From NCBI RefSeq assembly GCF_024868665.1, contig NC_079891.1:30334665-30398664 (forward strand): a stretch of DNA of 64,000 nt, read 5' to 3'. The position numbers were made by a program, and so were the translations under genes. Positions 1 through 10,029 of this stretch are shown here, one piece after another (the first letter of the stretch is position 1; every line of letters starts with the position of its first letter). The notes under the pieces were generated by a model. The model was not told the origin of the DNA, did no database searches, and was given only the letters and a program-made list of their open reading frames with translations. This stretch comes from Triplophysa rosa. Lineage: Eukaryota; Chordata; Actinopteri; Cypriniformes; Nemacheilidae.

Positions 1-392
1 AAGTATTTAGTTACTTATTACTAATTACTTTCTATATCCTACATCAACCTTGATTAGTTAAGTGATTCAAGGATAGGCATGAATTGGCTCTTTTAATTCA
101 TTCAAATAAATAATATAAAACTACATAAAGTACTCTTATTAACTGACCAAAGTATTACAAATGTGAGAATTATACATTAAAGCACGGATTTTAAAGTTAG
201 ACTTTGAATTTTGATGTCAATTCCACTATTGCACACACATATATTACACAAAGTATTTAGTTTAATTACATCAAAAGTAACTGTAATTAAATTACAGAAA
301 AAACTAGAGTAATCCCTTACTTTACTTTTTCAAGGGAAAAGTAATTAAATTACAGTAACTAATTACTTAGTAACTAGTTACACCCAACACTG
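1..392. mobile_element. hAT-like miniature element, right part (cut by window edge)
   Basis: The sequence is built from alternating taattac/agtaac words and ends in taactagttacacccaacactg at 392, the right terminal inverted repeat of the element seen complete at 27611-28059. Window base 1 aligns with about base 27711 of that copy, so roughly 100 bp of the left end lie outside the window. Same orientation as the other copy. The expected 8-bp target duplication on the right would be 393-400 but cannot be checked. Non-coding; it would need transposase from an autonomous hAT relative. Confidence 0.85.
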
Positions 393-477
393 TTAGCAAG
401 ATCCCTGTGACCAGCAGCAATCACAAGGTAAGCTAACGTTTACATGATGACTAGCTAGAATTCTATATAATCTAGTT

Positions 478-870
478 CAGTGATGGGATGGGACTATTTT
501 GCATTTAAATACCCTTGAAAAAAATTAAATGTATTTTGTATTTAAATGCGTTTAATCTTAGTATTTTTGTATTTTCAAGCTAAAATACTTTTTGCCAATC
601 AACCTCCTTATTAGACTGCATGGATGGGCAGTGTTTCAAATACATCCATTTGAAATACAAAATACTATTATTTTGTAATAGTATTTTTGTATTTAAATGC
701 ATTTAATCTTAGTATTTTTTTGTATTTATTTTTGTATAGCCTAGTAAAATCAAGAAATCGGCAGTCTAATAAAGAGGTTGATTGGCAAAACGTATTTTGT
801 ATTTTGAAAATACAAAAATACAAAGACATTTTGTCATTTTAGAATGTTAAGATCTACTTCTGTACTTATT
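478..870. repeat. AT-rich foldback repeat with internal direct repeats
   Basis: Two arms of about 50 bp are inverted: 570-619 (ending in aacctccttattagactgc) and 761-813 (starting gcagtctaataaagaggtt), with few mismatches. A separate direct repeat of about 35 bp (tatttaaatgc followed by tttaatcttagta) occurs at about 538 and 690. The left side begins with cagtgatggg, resembling an hAT terminus. Probably a degraded DNA transposon or two nested copies. No coding capacity. Confidence 0.7.
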
Positions 871-874
871 TTGG

Positions 875-1019
875 TGAAAGTAACTCAAAAGTAATACAGG
901 AGTCATGTAACGTATTACAATTCTGAGACAGTAATATTGCAAGGTAAGGATTACTTTTAAATAACAGTAACAAGTAATCTGTAATGTATTACAGTTTGGA
1001 AGTAACTTGCACAACACTG
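875..1019. mobile_element. hAT-like element, right-end fragment
   Basis: Contains repeated gtaa/ttac words and ends ggaagtaacttgcacaacactg, a hAT-like terminus (inverse of cagtgttg-). No matching left end is seen upstream, so it is a truncated copy abutting the foldback repeat. It belongs to a related but different subfamily from the copies at 1-392 and 27611-28059. Confidence 0.7.
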
Positions 1020-1102
1020 GTGGTATTATAACACTGACTGCATTATTCTTCAAGAAGATACTCATATTCAGTCAGGATGCCTTGAGGGCGAGTAAAGCAT
1101 GG

Positions 1103-1137
1103 GGAAATTTTGATTTGCTGGTGAAATATCCCTTTAA
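1103..1137. mobile_element. Right end of a TTAA-bounded miniature element
   Basis: The end aattttgatttgctggtgaa followed by atatccctttaa is the usual right end of the TTAA family (gggtgaactatccctttaa in better copies). The rest of this copy is not recognisable. It shares its TTAA with the next copy, which starts immediately. Confidence 0.6.
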
Positions 1138-1347
1138 AGGAATGGTTCAGACAAAAAAATGAAAATTCTGTCATGATTCACTCACCCTATTGTCATTCTA
1201 AACCTGTATGACTTCCATTCTTCTGTACAACACAAAAGAAGATATTTTGGAGAATGTTAGTAACCAAACAAAATTGGACCCCATTGATTGCCACTGCATG
1301 AACGATGTGAGGGTATCACATTATTTTTATGTGAACTATCGCTTTAA
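1134..1347. mobile_element. TTAA-bounded miniature element (ggatagttcaccc family)
   Basis: Starts ttaaaggaatggttcag, continues with the family core (tcattctaaacctgtatgac, caaaagaagatattttgg, agtaaccaaac) and ends gtgaactatcgctttaa. TTAA lies at both ends, as expected for TTAA-specific cut-and-paste transposition (piggyBac- or Kolobok-like). The autonomous partner is not identifiable here. Non-coding. Confidence 0.85.
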
Positions 1348-1508
1348 GAAGGGGGTCAAAATTTCCTACCAACAATGTAGTTGAAACAATTCAATCCTTC
1401 AATAAAACACCCAATAGATACAGACAGACAGTCAGACACTCTCTTGCTTGAACACTGCTCATTGAGCCAATCTAAAATACTTTGAGAGCTTATTGCACAT
1501 ACAAAACA

Positions 1509-1553
<45 letters not shown>
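1509..1553. repeat. (CT)n-(CA)n microsatellite
   Basis: About six CT units followed by about sixteen uninterrupted CA units. Confidence 0.97.
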
Positions 1554-1555
<2 letters not shown>

Positions 1556-2406
1556 AGTAAAACACTCAACTATCTCCACATACACTGACACATTGATGGA
1601 TGGCCGGGACGCAGAGCCTCTCCCAGTAAGACCATTAGTGTAGTGAAGTGATGTCCAAAGCACCAGTGCGTGACTGGGCCAGCCAGCAGAGTGCCTTTAT
1701 AAATGAGTCTCTACTGAGAGTACTGACTGGACACCACAGAGGAACACGAGAGGAAGACTTGGCTTAGTTCTACAGAGCTTCTAGCAAATGCCAAACACAA
1801 AGTGAAAAGCTGTTGATGCATTAAATTAGTTCCCATCTTAAAAACGTATTATTATCTACAAGTGTGCAGCATCTGCCCTCAGTGGAAAATCCAAGGATTT
1901 ATCATAATCAGATCTATCATCACTTTCATAATGTCAAGCAGAATATTCTACAGTTGATCTTTTTAAAGGTGCATTTCATAATTTTTTGCTCCACTAGTGA
2001 GACCAAACTACTAACATGTTTCCTATTTCCAAGGCATTAAAAAAAGTGGTCCCACCTCAACGCCTCAACACCTGGGCCATCCGAATAAACAGCATAATGT
2101 TTTAAAAGCCCCACAATGTTTACACTCATCTGGGAGGTCAATCTATGAAGGTGTCTTTGCAAATTAAACTGGAAATAAAATGAATTTCAACAAGAATCCA
2201 CGCATCACCTCCGGGATACATCTTTGAACGCACCACGTGACGTGCAACGTGTGGAATTTTAATACGAAAAACACAGACAGTACAACATGTTCTTTTCAAG
2301 TTAACCAAAACTATTCTAGCTCATCGTTAGCTCATTAAAATGACAAGAACGTCCATTTTACAGATGCTGCAATAAACATGATGTAGTTTTCGTTATGTCC
2401 AGCTAT
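1554..2406. other. No gene seen; unique-looking sequence
   Basis: No supported open reading frame, RNA gene or recognised repeat. The stretch from about 1967 (taaaggtgcatttcataat) has a start resembling cyprinid TTAA-type elements, but no matching right end was found. Confidence 0.5.
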
Positions 2407-2414
2407 GCAACATC

Positions 2415-4314
2415 CAGAGGTGTAAAGAGTACCTGAAAACCATACTTAAGTAAAAGTACAGATACCTTGCAGTGAAAATTACTCCATTACAAGTTACAAG
2501 TCACCAATTCCAAAACGACTTCAGTAAAAGTCTCCGAGTATCTGATTTGAACAATACTTGAGTATTTTACTCATACTGAATGTAGGCTCAAAGAAGCACT
2601 AGTCCTCAACACTTAAGAGACACGTCAGTGAAAAACAGTTGATTTGTGAGGAGAGCAATCACATTTATTTTCTTAAATCATAATAAGACTGAACACCTCA
2701 AAATTGCAACAAATCATGGTCGACACCATAACCTACGTCATTACAAACACCCTAAGTCTCATTTAAGCTCAAGTGCTCATAAGTAAACCAAACTCCTTCA
2801 AAAGGGTCTCTTCAATATAACAGATAAATAAAATAATGTTAAGTAGAATTAAAAAGTCAAAGCCTTTTTGCACTGGACATGCTGGTTTGGGCCTCATCGC
2901 CAGCTGCAGTCATGTCCTCATTTCACATACACTGTTAGCCCTTACCTGCCATTTCTACAGTAATATATTGGCAACACTGTTGCCAGCTAGTTACTGTAGG
3001 TGTTTTACAGTAAACTACTGCAATGGCTGTTTGAAGATACATTATTAAAGAATCTATTAACGCACTTAAGTCACACAGTCTTAGATGAACAAGTGTAAAT
3101 AACAGATGAACACAATAAATCTGTCAAGATTTCACCAGAGGAGAATTAAACACAAACATCAATAACATCTTCACATATTACAGACACCACTTTCACTTTA
3201 TTTCTGTCATCTGTGTAAGATCTTATTGAGATTTAACTCTAGTTCATAGTGGTTCAATTATGTTTTAAGTCACCATTATGGCGATCAGTGTTTGCTTTGG
3301 TTGGACTCTTTGACTTTCTTGTAGCTTTAAAATGTACACTTATACAATAACACTGAAAGGGACTTTACAGGAACCGCAACTTTATGTTTGCTTAGTAACT
3401 GAAGATACATCTGAAAGAATTCAATCATTAAATAATAATAATATAGCATTTAAGATTTATTAAGATATGTTTGGTAAAGTGATTACATGTTATAATGGAA
3501 AGATCTCTGTCAGAAAATCTTTCTTTGCAATTGAGACACAGTTAGACACTTGACATACAAACCTCATCAATGGTGACAAACAATCATGAATGAGTTTTGT
3601 ACTATGTACCCAGCATGCATTGCAGCATGAAGCTGTTCAGTTGATTGTCACCATTGTTGAGATTCATATGTGAATTGTTCATTTCTCTGTGTCCGACTCA
3701 TTCTATAGGTTAATATTTTGTCTATATAGTGTGAGAGCACTTTTGAAAATTGAAATACTATACATTCTTTTTACTGGTTTACATCACTTCATGGCAATAG
3801 TCCCACCATATGGTCAAATTTTGAGCAAACATGTTTAGAGCACATTTAGGAAGAGTTAGTTTTAAAAATAAGAGCTTTTGTAGATGTGTGACCTACAGTA
3901 ACTAGCTGGCAACAGTGTTGCCAATATATTACTGTAGAAATAGCGGGTAAGGGCTAACCGTGTGTAAACCGCCAGCGATTGACATCTACCTGATACTGCA
4001 CTCATATTCACATAAAGAAGCCATGTTGACAAGTTTTTGTAAGTTAGGGCAAAATCCACAAGATTGTAGTACCTTCATTGCCCTGTAAATAACGATATTA
4101 ATTATAAGATAGGTGTCATGCAAAATGTAATGTGTAATTGCATTAGTCATTACAAATGTAGTGGAGTAAAGAGTACATATACTTGTTCAAAAATGTAGTT
4201 AAGTAGAGAGTAAAAGTTGCTAATATCTTTAATACTCAGTACAACTACAAAGTAGCCAAAAAGATACTTAAGTAAAGTAACTAAGTACATTTACTCCAAT
4301 ACTTTACACCACTG
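2415..4314. mobile_element. Full-length hAT-like element with 8-bp target duplication
   Basis: Left end cagaggtgtaaagagtacc and right end (inverse) cagtggtgtaaagtattgg form imperfect terminal inverted repeats. The element is flanked on both sides by the identical 8-mer gcaacatc (2407-2414 and 4315-4322), the hallmark of hAT insertion. Both subterminal zones carry acttaagtaaa/agtactt words typical of the family. No transposase reading frame is present, so it is a non-autonomous copy of about 1.9 kb. Its middle holds a second inverted-repeat unit (2929-3964). Confidence 0.92.
2929..3964. mobile_element. Nested inverted-repeat unit inside the hAT-like element
   Basis: A 73-bp arm at 2929-3001 is repeated inverted at 3892-3964 with only a few mismatches. 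Each arm contains the near-palindrome ggcaacactgttgcc and the words ttagcccttacc and agctagttactgtaggt. The arms enclose about 890 bp of non-coding DNA. This looks like a different DNA transposon inserted into the hAT-like one, or a long internal arm pair of the same element. No clear target duplication was found outside the arms, so the exact boundary is uncertain. Confidence 0.7.
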
Positions 4315-4322
4315 GCAACATC

Positions 4323-4971
4323 ATGCCAACAACTGACTCCTGAGCATAATTCTAACCTCTATAAGGACCGTATTACAATAACGTTTTACACTAAAAATAT
4401 ATTTATGCTTCCGAGAATCTAAACACTGTGAATTTGCAATTCCTCTGATGTTGTGCTCTTGGACTTTGTGGTTGAGAGAGATGTAGGGTTTCCCTGCAGG
4501 GGTTGGAAGTGACGCGGCCTTTGGAAAGCTCCGCTGGGATGCTTTGACAAATGGACTGTCTGACGGGCGCTGCGTTCAGGGAGCAGGACCTCGCGCTCAC
4601 GCCTCGTTTACCTGCCGCTGCGCTCACTCGCTCATCCTGCTTCTTACACACACACACACATAAGCAGCGACCCAGTTGTTGCCAAGACGTGAAAGTCACT
4701 GCGTGTACTGCAATAGATCAAAACGTGATGACAATGACCTAACATAGTTTGTTTTGGCAACAATGCTAATGTGAAAACACGTGGCTTAAGAGTCTTGCTG
4801 TGCGGGGGGCATGACCGCCTAATGCAAACAGGCAATTATAATTTTATTTATTTATTTTTTAATAAAGTTATACAACTGGAAGTTCTAATCGTTTAAATTG
4901 TTTAGACAAGAGGCGTGCCAGGTTTGCTGATATGTTGTATAACAGCATCAAGATGACCGTAAACACAATTT
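4323..4971. other. No gene seen; contains a GC-richer patch and short (CA)n
   Basis: 4440-4700 is richer in G+C than its surroundings and includes a short (CA)n at about 4646-4661. Short reading frames exist on both strands but overlap each other and have no recognisable motif or splice context. Possibly regulatory; no function assigned. Confidence 0.4.
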
Positions 4972-5073
4972 ACAATTATGCATTTGGCAGACACTTTTAT
5001 CCGATATACAGTGCAAAGTGTGATGCATACAGTATGATCGATTTATGCATTCTCTGGGAATCAAAACCATGAT
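4972..5073 (-). mobile_element. SINE fragment (tRNA-derived family)
   Basis: Begins ttatgcatttggcagacac followed by ttttatcc, the inverse of the 3' tail of the SINE at 13847-14000. It then has a degraded piece of the tRNA-like part (ctgggaatcaaaaccatgat, where intact copies have gaatcgaacccatgac). The A-box half is lost, so it is a truncated inactive copy. Confidence 0.65.
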
Positions 5074-6617
5074 GGTTTATTCTGATTTGTACATAAAATA
5101 AGTGTCCATACTGTGCCTAAATTGTTATCTTATATGTTAAAGACCAGAATTAACCATTTTAGATTTTTTCCTTGTTTATAGAACTAAAGAGAAGAGAATT
5201 AAGGCCTTTTCAACTCCAAAAAAAGAGGAAAAGCAAAACTCACTTACAATTTAAGAGACTTTTTTTTTTTTCAAGAATCAATTTTAAACAGCGAATTTTC
5301 TAGATGATGAACAATAAAACATTGACACCCAATCAAAACTCATTTTAATTTAATTTAAATCTGAAACTGCAGCATGTGAACTTAGAAAAACATAACGGTA
5401 TGTCAGTTGGTATGGTCACTAAAATAGTTATTATCTTTTTATCATTCTTGGTGTGAACAGGCCTTAATCATTTTCTGAATTTCTCATACAGAACTAAAGA
5501 CGAGCAAATTTGTCTTCTCATCTGTATTTGGGTTTTGTGTTTGGTTTATCGAACCCACTTTTAGCAATTAACGGTACCGCACCTAAAAAAAACTGCCCAA
5601 AAGGTTGGCCTACATTCACACTCTCATCACCCAGAAAATGTATAACTTCATATCTCTTCACACCAATAAAGGCCTCGTTTCAACAGGGGTCCTTATCGCA
5701 CTCCCACAAACGCTGACAAGCGCAACAGTCGTGTCGACAGATCCGTACGTGTGTAAACAACCTCCGCGCGCATGTGTGTTCGGCATCGTGACAAATTCCC
5801 AAACACGTCTCTGACGACTTCCCGCCGCTTTGGTGTCAGGCAGACACGTCAGACGCAGAGCCCCGTGGGACGGGCGCCGAACAAGATGTCGCCTGTCAAG
5901 CGGGGAACATTTGAAAATAAATAACATCAGTGATGATTTGGGTTTACTTGTCACCAACGAGCTGGTGTTTTTGAGGAGTGACGCTGCTGCGGATCCTCTG
6001 GGAGAAGCAATCGCTCTTTTTCAGACCGGCATCTCCAAACAGATGCGTCTGATTTCCATTGCAGATCTCTCCGCGTAAATCCACATGAGGATTTCAATAT
6101 TGGTCTTAACAAGCAGATGACAGCAAGCAAGGGGGTGATCATTCATAATTGGAGATTGGAGGCAAAAAAAGATACGGATTAAGTGGCTCTGAATATAACA
6201 CGAATACGAAATCTAGTTAAGAGCTTAGTTGATGCACAATAGCGTGTTTTTCACCAGGTCTGTTGATGGACCTCATGAATATTAATAAGCAATTCCCCAG
6301 GAAACAAAAGGTTTGTGATTTTGTATGCAAGCCTATTCAGAGCTAATTGTTCTTGGTTTACCAACAGTTAGAGCTTAAATTGTGGCACCGTAAAGAGGTT
6401 TTAGATAATACCTACTACAGTGGATTACCAATTAGAAAGCAGCTGGGGCTAAAAAAAGATTGAACTAATTAATCAAGTGCCAAGCCTGCAGGGTAATATT
6501 TTCATACCCAACCAAAGCAAGGATGTTTATCGTGTTTACGCCATTCTTCTTTCAATTCAAATGACAGGTTTAAGAGACAGGAGGCAATAATAAATTAGGA
6601 AAAAAGACAATATTAGA
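5074..6617. other. No gene seen; CpG-richer island near 5.7-6.1 kb
   Basis: 5690-6080 is conspicuously rich in CpG and C+G compared with the AT-rich flanks (for example tccgcgcgcatg, gacgggcgccgaac). Several short overlapping frames occur there on both strands, none with a recognisable domain or convincing splice sites. It may be a regulatory island or an unrecognised non-coding exon. The remainder is unremarkable AT-rich sequence. Confidence 0.4.
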
Positions 6618-6959
6618 AGTATAGAGCTTGTTAATCGATGTCACGCCGCGTTGAATGTTGAGCCATCTTGGGAGGATAGCTGCTAGTGTGTTCAATGCAG
6701 TGTTTTGTTTTTCTCATTTGATTAGGAAATATAACTATGGTAGGTCGGTCTTGCTGTGTTAAAAACTGCAATAGTATTACGCAGAATCGTTCAGGAAAAG
6801 CCCCTGGTTCTTTCACTTTAGATTTATCCATATATCAAGCAAAACAAGATACGGTACATACCAAAACAATAATAATAGCGGAGTATGATCCTCCCAAGAT
6901 GGCGGCGCCACTGCAACATGCAAGATAGGGCGTGACGCCACCTTCACATTCTCTATACT
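6618..6959 (+). mobile_element. Mini-transposon derived from a THAP-type DNA transposon
   Basis: The ends are inverted: agtatagag at 6618-6626 matches ctctatact at 6951-6959. Further in, gtcacgcc at 6639-6646 and gccatcttgggaggat at about 6662 match ggcgtgac and atcctcccaagatggc on the right. Between them is a start codon followed by a cysteine-rich THAP-like beginning. THAP domains are the DNA-binding part of P-element and Kolobok-type transposases. The short length implies an internally deleted, non-autonomous derivative that kept the transposase start. No clear target duplication was found. Confidence 0.6.
6737..6928 (+). pseudogene. Remnant of a THAP-domain transposase N-terminus
   Basis: The 63-codon frame starts MVGRSCCVKNCNS, which fits the first half of a THAP zinc finger (Met near the first residue, then the first Cys pair, C-x3-C). 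The second half of a C2CH THAP domain (a Cys-x2-His about 35-50 residues later, and the AVPTIF-type box) is absent, because the frame runs into the right inverted repeat and stops. It therefore cannot make a functional DNA-binding domain. It lies between the arms of the mini-transposon at 6618-6959, which explains its presence. The assignment rests on a short motif and could be coincidence. Confidence 0.4.
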
Positions 6960-7102
6960 ATGTTGAACATGCCAAAAATGTGATTCTTTAAGAGTCAACA
7001 CTTGGAGGTCTTATTTGCTTTCTTAATAACTGTTTCACATTTTATTTGAAACATTTTTAGCCTTTTATTAACACATAGTAGAAACATTCTCAACTTCTTT
7101 TT

Positions 7103-7344
7103 GTTCACCCCAAAATCAAAATTACCCTCATGTAATTTCAAACCTTTATGGCTTTCTTTCTTATGCAGAACTCAAAAGAAGATATTTTGAAGATTGTTGG
7201 TAACAGAAAACCTTTGGTCCCCATTGACTTGCATTGGTTTTGTCTCCAGTAGAAGTGAATGGGGACCAACGGTTTTTGTTTACCAACCAAAGAAGGCGAG
7301 TAAAAGATGACAGAATTTCCATGCTGGGTGAACTATCCCTTTAA
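7103..7344. mobile_element. TTAA-bounded miniature element (ggatagttcaccc family)
   Basis: Starts in tgttcaccccaaaatcaaa and ends gggtgaactatccctttaa. Core words present are cttatgcagaactcaaaaga, agatattttgaag, and an inverted pair around ggtccccattgacttgca / aatggggaccaacggttt that makes the middle a hairpin. Confidence 0.85.
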
Positions 7345-7427
7345 CAAATAATATAATATCCGTACACAATAAATTGTCTGATTATCTCATTACTACATTA
7401 TTATTACCATGTACACACTTTCATATC

Positions 7428-7542
7428 TTTCATGACTTTCTTCTGTGGACCATAAAAAGATGAAGTTTATTTTTCACTCTTTCCATACAAGGAAACTTTC
7501 TTAATAATGAAACATTTATGTTTGGGTGAACGGTCCCTTTAA
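7428..7542. mobile_element. Degraded TTAA-family element
   Basis: Keeps catgactttcttctgtgg at the left and tttgggtgaacggtccctt followed by taa at the right. The centre is deleted. Confidence 0.6.
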
Positions 7543-7864
7543 ATAGGTTTAGTATTTAACTTCCACTATTAATTCACATGCTCATCGTTTTACATATCTG
7601 ACTATACATATTATATAACTGCATACCTGTGTGTGTCTGGCTATGGCTGCAGAATTTCAGAGAGCAGAGGAGGAACACAAGACACACTTGTAACAACAGC
7701 ATTCATCTCCAGGACCTTAAGGAGAACCAGCTGGTGAAAAGAGTCGATTAAAGGTTAGGAGCTTGAGAAATACACATGAATCTCTCCGCCTCTGCTCCGT
7801 CCAGAGATTACATATCACGCAGAGCTTGGCAGTGCGACAAAGCCAACCGGCTACGAGTTTGCAC

Positions 7865-7943
7865 CTGAGATTGGACTTCCTCTGGGAAACTCCATAAGTC
7901 ATCCACATCACCAAAGTAGAAACACATCTTGTGTGGGGAAGGA
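7865..7943 (-). other. Possible short coding exon (weak)
   Basis: Read on the minus strand, 79 nt are preceded by a strong pyrimidine tract and acceptor (cttttttccccgctccag) and followed by a plausible donor (CAG|gtgcaa). One frame stays open throughout and reads protein-like (FGDVDDLWSFPEEVQSQ). The strand matches the candidate microexon at 29711-29740. No protein family is recognised. A 79-nt open frame with acceptable splice words can arise by chance, and no adjoining exon was found, so this is a hypothesis only. Confidence 0.2.
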
Positions 7944-8353
7944 CTGGAGCGGGGAAAAAAGACACTGCTGGAGTGTTTTAGATCTGTGGTCAAAGTCTGA
8001 GCTATGGTAAAATGATTACTTCACTGTGTTTCCCGTCTCTGGAGACGATAGAGTTTTTATTAATGGTCTCATGAAGGAACTGGAAAGAGAACAGAGGTTA
8101 AAGATTGAGTCTAATCTCTTTTATATTAATGGTTAATCTCTTTAAAACAACAAAGGTAGAGGTCAGACAATATTTGTTTAACTTACACTAGAACACTATC
8201 AACACATGGATCAGGACTCACAAGGATATAACATTTGTTTGCACACGTAAACTGGCAGTTCGTCTTTCTGTACACTCAACATGACATCCTGGAACCTGTT
8301 CCTTCTCATACCAGATGTATCTAAGCCATAACTGCCTTTGGTGTCCACAGGAT

Positions 8354-8610
8354 TTAAAGAGAAAGTTCACCCAAAAATAAAATGTATTACATAATTTATT
8401 CACACCAACGTTGTTCAAAACTTAGTGTATATTAATCTTTCTTTTGTGGAACACAAAATATTTTTGTTTTGTGACATAGAAGTCAATAGCGTCCAATGTT
8501 GTTTGGGTACAAAGGTTCTGCAAAATGTGAAAGTCATACAGGTTTGGAATTACATGCAGGGTGAGTGAATTATGTCAGAATTTTCATTTTTGGGTGAAAC
8601 CTCCCTTTAA
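8354..8610. mobile_element. TTAA-bounded miniature element
   Basis: Starts ttaaagagaaagttcaccc and ends atttttgggtgaaacctccc then tttaa. Family words gtcatacaggtttggaat and agggtgagtgaattatgtca are intact. TTAA at both ends. Confidence 0.88.
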
Positions 8611-9986
8611 ATCGCAATTCTATAATTCTTCTATATTTGAACTTCAACAAATCCCATTATACACAACTATATGTTTAAACAAAGCCATAGTCATTCAATG
8701 ATACAAAACACCAAGGTATTGAAAAAGCTATACACAAGCACCATAATTATCTTTATAATCAGCTCTATAATTATAGAAGTTATAAAATGGTTCACCAACA
8801 CATAAAACCAACCAATTAGTGTTGATGATGAATATCACATGGTGCTTTTATTACAAATATTGCTCATATTATATCAGACGCTGGCATGCTGTGGTTTACT
8901 TGTTCCTTCTCAGATAGTGTGTGGTAACCATTAAAAAACTACAAATGTATAAAGCAGAAACAAAAAAGCTTCAATAAAAATCTCCAACAGTCTGTACCTC
9001 CAGGGTTAAGCAGAACAGAAAGCTGTCAAGATCAAAGTGAAACCTGGTTAAACCGGCCCTTAAAGAAGGGGCCAGATCAAAACCAGACCAGATCAGTTTT
9101 GATTAGTCTCTTAGGTCTCAGAGTTCGATCGGATTTAGAATAATGACTTTTAGCTTCGGGTTAATGAAGCTCATTGACTGCTACCGTTGTGACAGCTTAC
9201 AATAGCCTCAATAAAATAATCATCCCCTTTCACCTAATGAAGCCAAAATAATCTCACCTACTCGCTGACCCCGACGGCCCCCTAACCTCTCGCTCAGGGA
9301 CTCGGGGAAATGACAGGATCGTTCACATCCTCTTTTGTATTCATCCGCACATGTGATGGTCTAGATCTGTGTGTCTATCTATTTATCTGTCTGTCTATCT
9401 ATTTATCTGTCTGTCTGTCTTTCCATCCGTCCGTCCGTCCATACCCGTTTATACCCATTATAATGATATACAGAAAAATGACTCATACCATGATTTAAGA
9501 CATTGTGGCCATACCACCCACCAATAACAACATGACTGTCAATCCCAGAGATACCAACTTCATATCTCTGGTGGTTCTGTCTGCTTTAAATACAGAATTT
9601 CTCAAATATTCCAGCGCTCTCAGACACACACGCACACAAGGAACCATTGACTCTGGTTTGCCATCACACACTCATTGCTAATATGAAGTCCCGACTTGTC
9701 ATATTACTGGTGAGAATACAGGGCGTCCCACGTTCCACCCTTTCTCTCTCCTCTTTAAGATTACATTGCAACAAAATAGCTACAGCAGTCATTATTAATG
9801 AAGGTGCGGAAGAATTCATTTCTTATTTATGAGAAGCTAACCAACTGGTAAGGCTTCTGACGGCCCTATTAATGATCTTCAGTGGGCCTTGGGCGAATTC
9901 TGCTCTCCGAATCCACTGTTTTCTTTTTCCTCTCCTTCCCACTCTTTTCTTCCTGTCTGTCCATCTCTGATCGCCACCTTCTCCAG
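8611..9986. other. No gene seen; unique sequence with regulatory-looking island
   Basis: 8611-9300 is ordinary AT-rich sequence. About 9780-9900 (gtcattattaatgaaggtgc, ccctattaatgatcttcagt) has homeodomain-type ATTA words in a moderately GC-balanced context, the kind of composition seen in conserved enhancers; conservation was not tested. A pyrimidine-rich tract runs from about 9919 to 9986. Confidence 0.35.
9365..9442. repeat. (ATCT/GTCT/CCGT)n microsatellite
   Basis: Imperfect tetranucleotide run of tcta/tctg units changing to ccgt units at the right end. Confidence 0.9.
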
Positions 9987-10029
9987 CAGCCCGTGGAGGG
10001 CGGTGGTAATTTGTATGGAGGATATAGAC
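9987..10029 (+). other. Possible short exon (weak)
   Basis: A pyrimidine tract of about 65 nt ends in cttctccag, then come 43 nt with an open frame reading QPVEGGGNLYGGYR, then gac|gtaagg, a good donor. The acceptor could also be the next cag (9987-9989). The candidate is on the plus strand, opposite to the microexon at 29.7 kb. No family is recognised and no partner exon is known. Confidence 0.22.
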
